Assembly: GCA_009760855.2 (NCBI GenBank)
Contig: WPIO01000125.1
Location: 60,001 to 124,000, forward strand
Direction: 5' to 3'
Source of the DNA: Cristatella mucedo
Taxonomy: Eukaryota; Bryozoa; Phylactolaemata; Cristatellidae
DNA: 64,000 nt
Below the pieces are notes generated by a model. The model saw nothing but the letters and a program-made list of their open reading frames with translations, did no database searches and was not told where the DNA came from. Position 1 is the first letter of the stretch. Each line of letters begins with the position of its first letter. This document shows, in pieces, positions 1 through 13,000 of the stretch. A program made the translations under genes and the position numbers.

Positions 1-1
1 A

Positions 2-373
2 CAGGCTGCCACCCAGCAATCTGGTCGGCTTGCCAAGAAGCCTGTGGATGCCGATGACGAGGACGACTTGTTCGGACTGGCTGCGGCATCAGCCGTGCCA
101 CCTGCCTTGCTCTCAGCCGGTGGCAGCGGTGCCACGTTGAAAGCGTCGATGCCGTCGGCTCGGACTGCACCATCGAGTAACAGCAAGTCTCAGGTGGCAA
201 CTGCTGCCCCAGCTGCAGTGTTGTCGACGCCTGGCAGCAGCTTGTTTGGCAGCCCCGACGACGACGACGATCTCTTTGGGTTTGGCTCCAAACAGCCGGT
301 GGCGACAGCAGCAGCTGCAGCCTCAAAAGCTGTTGCTGAACCTGTGGCAAGAGCTGGCAAAAGCGAGGCCGAG
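2..373 (+). CDS. WASHC2: WASHC2 exon 1 of window (partial)
   Basis: The reading frame starts at base 2 and is open from the window edge. It carries two LF motifs, DDEDDLFG (residues 18-25 of the visible part) and [10 protein letters not shown], separated by Ala/Ser/Pro-rich linker. The exon ends in phase 0 at GAG|gtttgt. The frame stays open to the ATT microsatellite at 480, but that extension loses the FAM21 character and includes LINE sequence, so I stop at 373. Confidence 0.85.
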
Positions 374-3300
374 GTTTGTGTCAGCCGGCCTTCATGCCTG
401 CGCCCACATGCGGGTTTCTCTAGCAGCTCTGCAGTTGATCGGTCTGCTGAAGGCAGTCACGTCCCTGCGAACAAATAATAATAATAATAATAATAATAAT
501 TATTATTATTATTATTATGCACTTGATAAAGCGCCCTCGGAGAACTCAATCTCTCTCTAGGCACTTTAGATTTGCTGCAAAGGGAAATGCAATTGAATGG
601 TGAGTAAAATCATGCTTGATAAACAAACAAAATGAATAATATGGTTAGGGGTGACATGCACAGTGTCAGCATGCAAATGTGGTTAGTGGCAACCTGCACA
701 GTGTCAGCACGCATAAGCACATGAAGGACGAATCACAGGGACCCACTCAATGCTGTCCTAAATAGGTGTGTTTTTAAGTTCTTTTTAAATGTGGTCAGGT
801 CAGTGGATGTTCTGACGAAGGTCGGGAGGGAGTTCCAGGCTTTGGGAGCATACCAACTAAAGGCATGGTCTCCAAAGGATTTCAGGTTTGTACGAGGTAT
901 TTGTAGACTGTTGGATTCTGAAAAGCAGTGGTACGATGCTTGGCCTGATGGGGTATTATATCTGAGAGATAGGCTGGAGCCAAAGAATGGAGTGAGCTAA
1001 AAGTGAGCGACAAAACCTTGAAGTCAATCCGTTGCTTGACTGTTGCTTGACAAGCCAGTGCAGGTCGGCGAGAAGTGGAGTAATGTGGCAACTGCCGCGC
1101 TCACGGCAGACAAGTCTAGCTGCAGAGTTTTGCAACAGCTGCAATCGCCTGATCGCAGATGCTGGTAGGCCAGTAAGCAGTGAGTTGCAGAAGTCGAGAC
1201 GGGATGTCACGAATGCATGGACCAACTTGGAGGTGGTATCCTTATCTAAACAAGCCCGAATTTTAGCAATGTTATGAAGCTGAAAATAGGCAGATTTGAC
1301 TGTGGAGCTGATGTGGTCGTCTAACGAGAGGTTGCTTTGGAATATGACACCTAGATTTCGAGCTGATTCAACTGGAGATATGCTGGCAGAGCCAATTTTG
1401 AGCATCAGCCTTTCCAATTTCTGAATTACACTGGGTTTGCCCATAACTAGTAAGTTACTTTTATCATTGTTTAGTTTTAGAAAATTTGCTGCCATCCATG
1501 TGCGGATGTCATCAATGCATGCAGCAAGTGAGTTGAGAGAATTTGAGGTGCTCGAAGGCTGGGATGGATCAAAGCAAAGGTACAACTGAGTGTCATCCGC
1601 ATAGAAATGAAAGCCCAGATTGTGCTTGGCAATCACATCAGCAAGAGGGAGAGTATAAATCGTGAAAAGAACCGGACCTAGCACGGAGCCCTGAGGAACC
1701 CCATATTTTAGAGGTACCTCAGATGAGCTTTGTCCATTCACGTCAACACTCTGGAGTCTCCCACTGAGATAGGACCTGAACCACTGCAGAGCAGTGCCAG
1801 TGATGCCCAGGAGAGATGAGAGGCACTCTAGAAGAACTTCGTGATCGATGGTATCAAAAGCTGCCGAAAGATCGAGCAAAACAAGCAGAGACACTCTACC
1901 CATGTCTGCATTCCTAAGTAGGTCGTTGTATACCCTAAGCAATGCTGACTCTGGAGTGATTAGCTCTAAAACCAGACTGGAACCTACTAACAAGGTGAGT
2001 GGTTTCTATATATGAGTGTAGCTGGTCTGCCACGACCTGTTCCAGTGTCTTTGATAGGAATGGTAGAGGGGAGACTGGGCGGTAGTTGCCTAAGTTCTCT
2101 TGGTTTAGTGTCGCTTTCTTGAGAAATGGCCTGACTACAGCTTTTTTGAAAAGTGCTGGGACATGACCTGAGGCTAATGACATATTAATGATGTTAGTTA
2201 TGCTTGGCATAAGCAGCTATAGGCTACTTACGGTGCGATCTCTTCATATGAGATGCTGCAATCATCTGGATACTTGTAAATGTGCACCCTGGAGCCAACC
2301 GTGTAACCGTCTGAGCATCCAGGTGATTTAAAGAAAATAATGCTGATTAAGTCCATGCGACTTTGCATAGCAAGTCCTTTAGTCACCTATCTGCTCTGCC
2401 AAATCGGACATGTACATTTACCGGTGGTGGAGCCAGGATTTTCATCTGGGGGCAAGACCCTAAAGATTTTTTTCTAGGCGGGGCTAGACCCGAAAATAAT
2501 AAAAAGTTATAGTGCAAATTATCGTTTTTTTTTATTCGACACGAACTCGGCAGTTCGCATCGAATAGATTTAAGACGTAATTACATCTTTGGTGACTTTC
2601 GGTGGAATCAGTCAAAGTAGGCCGCCCGGCTTTGTGCTACGCTTTAGGAGGACATTTGTCCCTCTGCCCCCTGTGGCCTTGCCACTGACATTTATTCTTG
2701 GCCTGTTGTTTTTTTTCGACTGACTATACCTGACAGGTTAACTATAAACGTGGCTGCACCTTGGCCAGAGAAATATAGCACTTTAGCTCCCTTCCCTCTC
2801 CAGAAAGAAGAATGTATGCGGTCGAGGCTGTTCATGTAGGCTGTTCATGTAGATAGCATTCAAGCATTTTTAGCTTACTATGCTGGTACTTGTATAGCGC
2901 CTAGCGCTGACCTACAGGCGGTGTCTACCTGCTGAGCGGTCCTTAGCTTAGCATGTGTCGTATTTATATTGGCCTTTTGTGAAAATGCCCAGAAGCATGG
3001 GCACTTAATTATGTTGGTATAGCTAGCAGCAACCTATTGCACAGTGGCTTGTAGGTTGTTGGTATCGGCATGCATGGTCACTTCCGCCATAACGGAAGCA
3101 TAGGCCTTTGCTCATCACGTTGCGATGGTGTACACAGTGGAATTTTGTTGGCCACGCTGCATTGTTTGGCTGGTGCAGTTTGTGCTCTGTGAGGACTGTT
3201 TCGGTTGCATGCAGTCAGTCTTTTTTGAGGCAGCAACCTAAATAAATTAAATACAACTACCTGCTGGCTGTGTGAGGATGTCAGAAGTGTGTGCTGGCTA

Positions 3301-6300
3301 AGTGACTTTCTCACTCTATCGTTGCTCTAGTCCGGTTCTAATTACTGATCTCGACTTCTGCATGGTGGATCAGAATACGTTTAGATGTGGCCTGTTGAAG
3401 TCGCTTGCTACCATTATACCTTATTTTACTTTGATGTGGGGACATATTGGGTTTTGTCTCAATGCATGTGTCTCTCAGCACCACAAGAATGCCCAATTTG
3501 AAGTGTGTGGATACGTAAACATTGGTGAGCCGTGATGGCACACTAGATAAGGTAGTTGCTTTGCACGACCTCGATCCCGAGGTCGTGAGCTCGAATCCTG
3601 CGGTGGGCGATCCTTCATCGCCACTGCAAGTGGTGGTGATAGCCGTTAAGGTTCATCTGTCGCTATTTAAAAGAGGCTGTTCAATCAGCTAGTTTTTTTG
3701 AGCTGTTGATTAGCAACTGTTATGTACTGGACAGCACAAGGCTGCTGCTTGCGTTACCAAGCAGAATTTAAAAGATGAATCAAATGAGCGACCTTATTTT
3801 CTGCTGCTTCTGAATTTCCTACGGCATAATTGGCCAGCTGAATGGCCCCATGAAATTTTTGGAAGCGCTCTTGGGTTATCAGCTACACCACTGAAAAGTA
3901 TGTGGTAGTTGGCAAAATCACCAGATATATGCATGCAACTATTGACTGGTGTCTCAGTGTTGTCTTGTTCTTTGTAACCTGGTAAACTCGTCAGACCTTT
4001 AAATCTATTAGGCTTCCTGAGTGGCTGTAGTGTAGTTTGGCTGAATGGTAGTTTCTCGAGTGATTAGATTTTCCAACTGGTGGCATTGCAGCATCAGCTG
4101 TCCTGGCAGCATTGCACTGTAAATCAGCATAGGCATAGTACCAACTCCTTTTCTGAATCAATTTGTTTAGCTGTACTTCGTATGAACCTCGCATCCTTTG
4201 GAGGCTGTGCCTTTAGTTCGTATGCTCTTAAAGCCTGGAACTCACTTCGACTGACGTCACGACACCCCCTCACTTGACGACATTTAAAAAAGCTACACCT
4301 GTTCATCACAGCATTTATAGATTACTTGTGATTTGTTCTTTATTTGCTTATGCATGCTGATACTGTGCATGGTGCCACTAACCATATTTACTTGTTGACC
4401 CTGTATATATCACCTCTCACCATCTTGTGCTTATTGACATTGTGCATGTTACCACTAACCATTTGATCATGCTTCCTTTACAGCATAAGTTAAGTGCCTA
4501 GAAAGAGACTAAGTTCTCGAAAGGGCTCTATATAAATTTATTAGTATTATTGTTAAATTTGGCTTTAGGTTCTGGTGGATATAGTACTTCCAGCAATAAA
4601 ATGTTTGCAATAGTAGCTGATAGTAACCTTATTTTCTCATTAATAAGGTTTCTTAGATAATTTTTGTTAGGTTTTTTGTCACCATATTGTGAGATGGGTT
4701 ACCATTTCGGATTGAGAAAATTCCTCCGGCTTAAAATCAATTCCTTTTAGCTTCTAAATAAATATGAGCACTGTATAACTTTTTTTAGTGTGTGCATTGC
4801 TCAATTACATCCCTCGTCAAACAGTGAAGTGTTCCAGTTGCTGTAGTATTTTGCCACTTGGCATGCTGACCAGAGTTGCTAGTTTGAGTCCAATATCGTG
4901 TTTTTGAAAAATGTTGACCGATTCCTAGCAAAGCAGCAAATGCAGTTCAGGTTGCTGCAAGTTATTGCTAAAAGTGCCATAAAGACAGGTCGAGCTCCTA
5001 TTTCGTACCCATCCCCTACCTGCACTGAAGTGAAGTTACCATAACTCATGCTAGACTGGCTTTCCTTGCCAACTTTCTGAAAATGAATCAGTGACGGGTG
5101 GTATCTTATGCATCGAGCTACGGCACTCTGGAATTTAACACATCTGCACCGGAGACGCCTGGGTCTTAGCTGAGGAGGTAAGGTGGTTGCTCTTCACTAC
5201 CCAATTTGTGGGTTCTAGACCTGCAGTGGGTGACTGTTATCGCCCTCTGAAGGAGGTGATAGCCGTAAAGGCTCTTCTGATTGAGGCTGTTGAATCAGCT
5301 AAGCTTTTTAAGACCGTGCCGAAGGCTAGTGAGGGGGTCCTTGCATCTTCATTTTACCTCGTCAGTGGATGGTAGGGAACTGAAGTGAAAATACAAAATA
5401 ACTGAAAAGTTGCAAAAATATGAATATAACAAAATGTTTGTGTTCAAAGTGCTTTTTTAATGTCGTATAATACTTCATCTTTTGTCTCGGCATCGCCGGA
5501 ATTACATATCCCGTGATGGGCTTTTTAAAATGCTTTATTCGTAGCTCTACTTTTTGTCATTCCTTTGCAACCCCAACCTGAAACTGCTGAGAAACCTTGA
5601 AAAGTGTAAGGCGAAACCAACGCTTCCTAGCGAACCTGAAACTTTATCCTCCCAGCTTTTTCATGCTAAGGAGCCAAAACTTTTGCAAAATCTTTACCTA
5701 TTTTGTTATGGTATTTATACCATGGGGATTTATCTGGTTCATTAGTCTATCATGTTCCCGCTGAGTTGCTCTTTTGTCGAGCTATTGCTTTTGTCCATTT
5801 CACTTCACTTTAGCTTATGGTGATTAGCAAATTTATAAACTGCCCACGTAGTATGGAACAGGGGTAAGCAATGGAATGGCAAACTGCGGCAGCTAGTGAG
5901 AACAGAACTGTCGAGGCTTTCACTGCACACACACCACACCTTTCGTTGGTCTCAGAAAAGTTGAATCCACACCTCCTGCACCGAAGGCAGGCATCTTAAC
6001 AGCTGCGCAACAGTCAATGATGCCCCTGGCCCACAGCTGAGTTTACAGCTCTCGGGAGCGTCAATCAGGCAGCCACCAACCAGACTTGGCTGCAGCCACA
6101 CATTTTTTTGTACCGTTGTCACCTGCTTGCATTCCAAGAATGTCAGAAATACAGCGCGACAATGGAAGGAATTATAATTTTGCTTCTCGAGACCTCATTG
6201 ATAGTTTTGCTGGGTTTTACACGGCGGAAAAGATGTGACCTCCACAGGACCCTTAAAAAATACATTAAAAAATATTCAGAGGTAACCTAAAAGCCTCTGC

Positions 6301-9300
6301 TGAGTACTCGGCATTGCTGTACATTTTCAGAACCAAAGCATGCGCTCAGCGCAGGGCTTAACTTCTCCCAAATTGAAGGTCGGCCGATTCAATCGCGTCA
6401 TTTACATGCGGCAGAAGAGCGTTAGCGGCTATCTACTCTCCTCTTGCCGCAGGCAATTCGTGATTGCCTGTAGCGGAACTCATTCCTAAAACTTGCATCG
6501 TGAGGTTCGTGGGATTTATTTTACCCTGGGCTGGGAACCGTTGCAAGCAGAACTAGCAGAAGCGACAAGTGCTAGAATGGTCTCCCAGTGGATTCAAATA
6601 TGGCTGTCCACAGCGAGTTAAGTAGTTCACGCTGTTGTCGCAAGGCTGCGTAGTGCCGTAAACCGACGTACATCCGGCTTTCAAGCAAGTGTCCGCCATT
6701 AGCTCTCTTGAAACGTGGTCGCGAATTAGCTCCTCAGCTGTCGGATTCTAGTTTTGCAGGCCTTTGGTAACTGAGTCCCTTGTCACTTAGCATCATTAGC
6801 AGAATTTGCAATATCGAAATAAAGCCTTGTATACGAGAGCTGCAATGCTTTATGCGCTTGTGATGATTTCCCTTTGATACCACCGCTGCGCTGCTATGAG
6901 TTAGCTGCTTTAGGGCTTTTCTTAAGCGTTCTTGGCATGATTGTCTTTTAGCATCTCATGCGTGTGGCCGATGGAACTGGATAGGCTGGGCGCTGCACCT
7001 TGGCATGCACATTGCCAACGGTGAACTGTAACCCCAGCATGCATGTAAATGCATATCACGTATTTTGCCATTTGCACTTACGCTTGAGCTGGATTACTTC
7101 AGTGGTCGGAAGCTCTGCCGATGCATTACTTGGTTACTCCTCAGTAGACATCTAAGCTGACTTATGCTGTTTATGTATTGCTTTAGCCCACTGGTCCTAC
7201 CGTTAAGTCAGAAGACGCCATGCAGCCATCGAAAGGTGAGTACCATCGAGCGTTGGCGTTCGCCGTCCTTCTGTCAGGACGTGAAGCGATTTTGGTGCGC
7301 AGCACACTCGCCTTCATTCGGCAGCTATTCGGTTTACGGCCGTCTACTTTCTCTACTATGCTGGAACTCTACTCTGCAAATTGTACCTTTAGTTTGTTTA
7401 GTTTAGTTTGCGTTTGTCACTGCGCCAGCATATTCTGCCATGACCCGTTGACGATGCGCACTGAAAGCTACTAAAGCTTTGAGTAAACTTAATGCTAGTG
7501 GACGACTCTCCTGCGTAGCTCCCAGCGAGTCCTTGTGGCGTTGTGGAGTTGCAGACTGAGAGAACTTACATCGCACTGGCACCCAGCGTTTAAGAAAACA
7601 CCACTGGCTGTTGCAGCCGTACCGTACAGGTGTCCACGCAGTACTTTGTCTAGGTTGTGTCTCGCAGAGCTTGCAGCTGCCTGGCATGCCTGCTCGTGGC
7701 CTCAGGCTGCTCTCTCACTGCAGTAAATAAGCCGTTAAACTCTTTTATGAACCGACTCTGGACGTAGTTTAAGTCCAGCCATTCCTTGCTGCTTCGGTTT
7801 TGCTGCTTATGATGTATCTTCTTCTGTAACTCCACAAAGCCACAAAGACTATGTGTGTGTTACTCAGAAGAGTTTTGTCTAGCACACTCACATCCTAAGC
7901 GGCTTTCGGTATGCATTCGGTAGCCAACAGACTTCACCTCATGCAACAATGAGAAAGTGAGAAGCTTAGTGGGTTCGGGAGAGCAGTTGAGGTAGTTACT
8001 AGCACGGAAGTAGCAGCTCAGGGCAGCTGGAAAGGATTGCCATAGTCGGCAGCAGGAGAGTAGTTGTCATTGCGTAAGATTCGTGAAAGTGAGTTGCGCA
8101 GTCTCGGACCTGCAGAGCTAAAGCTTTTGTCGCAAACGGTCTTTAGGCTGAGGAATGGAACAGCTAATTTGTTGTCCATACAGGACCTGAGAGTGTGAGG
8201 AGGCTGAAACTGGTGTAGTAGGTCAGCTAGGTATGGAGGAGTCAAGCCCTGGCAGGCCAACTTCCCTCGGGTGCAACTCTGCTGCAGTGGCTGCATTTCA
8301 CTTTTCTTCTCTGCATGAGATGTATGCTGTTGGCTACAAACGCTCACCGGAAGCCACCTTAGGCCTCGAATTCAATTTAAAAGACTCGTTTAAGTACAAT
8401 AATAATAACACACTTGATAAAGGGCCATCAGAGAACTCCATCTCGGTCTACTCACTTTACATTTGCGACAAAGGAAACACGATCGAATGTTTAGTGCTAG
8501 CATGCTCAATAAACAACAAGAATAACATGGTTATGGGTGTTGTGCACAGGGTCAGCATGCAAGTGTGGTTAGTGACAGCAAGCACAGTGTCAGCACACAT
8601 AATATTCATTTTGTTTGTTTTTCAAGCATGATTTTACTTACTATTCTATTGCGTATCACTTTGCAGCAAATGTAAAGCGCCTAGAAAGAGATTAAGTTCT
8701 CTGAGGGCGCTTTATCAAGTGCAATATTATTATTATTATTATTATAAGCACATTAAGGTCGAATCACATAGATCCACTAAATGCTGTGATAAATAGGTGC
8801 ATTTTTAGTTTCCTTTTAGATGTGGCCAAGTCAGGGGATTTCGTGAGTCAAGTCGGGAGTGAGTTCCAGGCTTTGGGAGCATACGAGCTAAAGGCATGGT
8901 CTCCAAAGGATTTGAGGTTTGTACGAGGTATCGGTAAATAGATTCAGAAAAGCAGGTGGTACGATCCTTAGCCTGGCGAGGCAGTAGATCTGACAGGTAG
9001 GCTAGAGCCAAGGAATGAAGGGACCTGAAAGTAAGTGACAAAACCTGGAAGTCGATGAGTTGCTTGACTGGGAGCCAGTGCAGGTCGGTGAGAAGTGGTG
9101 TGATGTTGCAACTGTGACGCTCACGAAAGACAAGCCTGGCTGCAGAGTTGTACACCAGGTGTAAGCGCCTGAGTGCACTGGCCGGTAGACCAGCGATGAG
9201 GGAGTTGCAGAAGTCAAAACTGACTTTCACAATCGCATGGACCAACTCAGATGTGGTATCTCTGCCTAAACAAGCCCGAATTTTAACAATGTTATGTAGC

Positions 9301-10048
9301 TGAAAGCAATGAGACTTGTTTGTGGAGCTGATGTGATCGTCTAACGATCGGTCACTTTGGAACACGACACCTAGATTTTGTGCACTTGGTTTGCCCATAA
9401 CTAGTAAGTTTGTTTTATCATCATTCAATTTAAGAAAATTTGATGTTATCCATGTGCAGATGTCATCAATACATGCAGCAAGGGAGTTGAGAGAATTCGA
9501 CGTGCTGGAGGGCTGGGAGAGATCAAAGCAAAGGTACAACTGAGTGTCATCCGTATTGAAGTAAAAGCCTTGATTGTGCATGGCAATCACATCGGTAAGT
9601 GGAAGAGTATAAATCTCGAAAAGAACAGGACTAAGTACGGATCCCTGAGGTACCCCATATTTCAGAGGTTCCTCTGATGATCTTTGTCTATTCACATCAA
9701 TACTCTGGAGTCTCAACTGAGATAGGACCTGAATCATTGCAGTGCAGTGCCGGTGATCCCTGGGCGAGATGAGAGGTACTCGAGAAGGACTTGGGGATCG
9801 ATAGTATCAAAAGCTGCCGAAAGATCGAGCAAAACAAGTAGAGGTACTCTGCCCATGTCTGCGATTCCTAAGTAGGTCGTTGTACACCCGAAGCAGTGGT
9901 CACTCTATGGAGTGATTAGCTCTAAAACCAGACTGGAACTTACTATCAAGGTTTGAAGTTAGTGTGGCATCTAATTAGTCCTAACCGTACAGCAAATGTA
10001 AAGTGCCTAGAGAGAGATTAAGTTCTCTGAGGGTGCTTTATCAAGTGA

Positions 10049-10090
<42 letters not shown>

Positions 10091-13000
10091 ACCAGCTGCA
10101 GGTGATACCGTAAGAGATGTAGCTCATCCAAACCTGAAGTGATTTCACTGTGTTGGCAAATCATTTCTGTTTATAGAGATACTGCAAAATTGCCTTCAGA
10201 ATGCATGTCAAACGGTTGCTGGTCACAGCATTACACTGACTACAATCCCGTGGCCTCAAACTTTGACTGCCTCTACAATATCACTCATTACCCGAAGCAC
10301 CGTTGGACACCGGTAAAGGTCTGCGGTACACCGGGGAACAGCTGGGACTGCAGCCAGAAGGACACAAGGCTCCATGGTGGTTTTTTGGGATTTCAGTCGT
10401 TATGGAATACGATTTAGATAATATTAGAATGCTTGGCCAATGCATCGAATCCCTCAATGGTTTAAGGTGATTTGCCACGACTGGCAGCAAGTCAGCATGC
10501 ATCGTCATAGCCCAACATTAAGATACCTGCTTTTCTCGACCCATTTCGTGGATTTGAGTCTTGCAGCAGGCAATTCTGTTTCCAGCTGTAAACAGGCTGG
10601 AAGCCAACAAGGTTCCTTGGCTGCTACATAAAATGCAGCTGCTGAACCTGCTAATGCCACCTCCCCTATTGCCTGCCGAAAGCGTGGAATTAATCCTGCT
10701 TTACTTACTGGTCTCACATGTTAGAGTCCCTCTGGCTCAAGGGCTAAGCTTTGCACCTACTTCCTCAGCTGCTGTACCGTATTTGCATTATAATTCCCAC
10801 TGTGACCTCTTAGTATCATTTTGCTTAAAGGGTATCTACCTACATGTTTATGACAGCAAGGACATCCTTAGCTGAAACTGATTTATTATCACTTTGTTAG
10901 AGTCCTGTTTATTATTAGTCTTAGTTCGTTGGTGCCATGCTGCTTGACAAGTTACAGCCAAGTGGCAGGCTTTTATTTGTTTCAATCTCAGCTTTCAGAA
11001 GTTAAATGCTGTGAATTGTTATATTGCAAATGGGTAACTACTGTGGCAAGCTAGACGTTTAAAATTTAAACTTAAATCCTAGCTGATTAAACAGCCTCTT
11101 TTTTATGGCGACAGAAGAGCCTTTACGGCTATCACACCGCTTGCAATGGCGATAAAGGATCGCCCACCGCAGGAATCGAACCCACAACCTCGGGACTGAG
11201 GTCGTGAAAGCAACCGCCTTACCTAGTGTGCCATCACGGCTCACGTTGTGTGGCAAGGAAACAGGGCATGTTTTTGGCTCAGCTTGGTGGACCTCTCGGA
11301 GCATCTTGGTTTGATCGATGCTGGGACTGGAGACTTTGGGTTCCTGCTGATGGTTGGAGTGTTCCAGTGCAAAAGGCTGAAGGCTGACAAGGCTCTTCCT
11401 GTTCTTATGTAATACTATAAAAGCCTTAAGGCTATCTAAATCGGCGTGTCAGTTCAGTCGTATTAGCATCCTTACAGAAAAAGGTAGTTTCCTGACAATC
11501 GACCTGTTGGTGAGCACTTTTTTTTCAATTTGCCCGACTACCTCAGGATTCCGTGTTGGCCTCACGGATCAGTTGAGAATAACAGGCCACACACCTGCAC
11601 ATCCCTTTCGGTACAACTAATTCTAGTAGTTCCAGTGATTAAAATGAAACATAACTTTACAAGGCAGCACTTGTGTGCTCCAACTGACAGCCCTGACTGC
11701 TTCTGGTTGCTATTACTTTCGAGTGGGCTTCAGTTTGATCATGCTCAATATATACGTTTGTACAGTGAGGGTAATGGTGAAGCTGAAAAGAAGGGGCAGC
11801 AAAGAGATATTACATCGGCGTTTTCAAGATAATACGAACCCTAGCTATATCATTTTCAGGCACCAGCATTCTGCCGAAGGTGCGAGACATGTTTGATGAC
11901 GACGACGAAGACGATCTTTTCGGCTCTGGTGCCAAAGCAAAGCAGGAGCAGCCTGATCTGACCGTAAGTCAAGACATGGCTTCGTGTACATTAAACCCGA
12001 TACGTCACTAGCATGGTGCACACCGGATTAGCAGCGCTTGTGCTCCAACCCGCTTTACACAAATGCCTCTGCTGTGGCCTCGGCCTTCGGCACCTGCCTT
12101 GAAATCGCTGACTGTTATGAATATGCATATTAGATCGGCCTTTGTTTCGCCGACTGTTATTAGTATGTGTGTTAGGTATTATCGTGCATGTTCTACTATC
12201 GGAATACTTGGCTTGATGTGTTTGCTGTTGCCAGGGTCCGTGAACATGGTTTCCAAAAGAAGACCTAGTCGTAGCCGTTGCAGTAGCCTGAATCTTTGCT
12301 GGTTCAGTATTCAAAGCATCGTCTCGTGCCGCCCTGTGAAATCTACCCTCCCCCCAGAGCTGTTTTAAGTCATTCGAGCTTGGTTGTAATCAGGCCTACT
12401 AAAACCCCTGTGGCCCATCTTAATGCTTGTCTTTGGAATGCATGCTCAATGTGCAATAAACCCCTTGTATTACATTAGATGATTTTTGAAGGCGATCTCG
12501 ACCTGCTCACTTTGACCAAAATCTTGCTGAAATCGACAAGCATCCCGATCATAGCTGACGTTACCCCCACAGTTTTCCCATTCTTTCGTACCCATAGATC
12601 AGTGAAAACTGGTAGAGTCGAAATTGTCGCCCATTCCTTCCTCAATTTCAAACGTTTGTAGTCCACTCGAATTAGTCATTCGAGTCTCTTGTTTTAAGTC
12701 CCTCCGACAACAAGCTGCCACTGTTGGCAGTAACCTATCGCCCACCAGGTACCAATTCCTTCTTTATCTCTTATTTCTCTGATCTCATTTTGATTATGTG
12801 TGCTAGAAATCGATATTTCCTTGTTATGTGTGATTTTAAAGTTCCTTTTAATGACTTAACTGACGCCTCAATTGCCGAATTTCGTGCACTGACAGACTCT
12901 TTTTCTCTCGTGGCTCATGTGCATGACCCAGCTCACAGCAAGAGTCGTATACTCAAATATTCTCCCACAAATGTCGGTTATCATCCCCTATTTTTTTTAA

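Noticed and set aside
374-478. Continuation of the WASHC2 exon 1 frame to a stop in the ATT repeat
   Set aside because: After GAG|gtttgt the sequence loses acidic-LF character and ends in the LINE tail microsatellite. The phase-0 donor at 373 joins exon 2 correctly.
956-1993. A functional reverse transcriptase gene
   Set aside because: The YADD box is intact, but the upstream RT and endonuclease parts are missing or out of frame; it is a truncated LINE.
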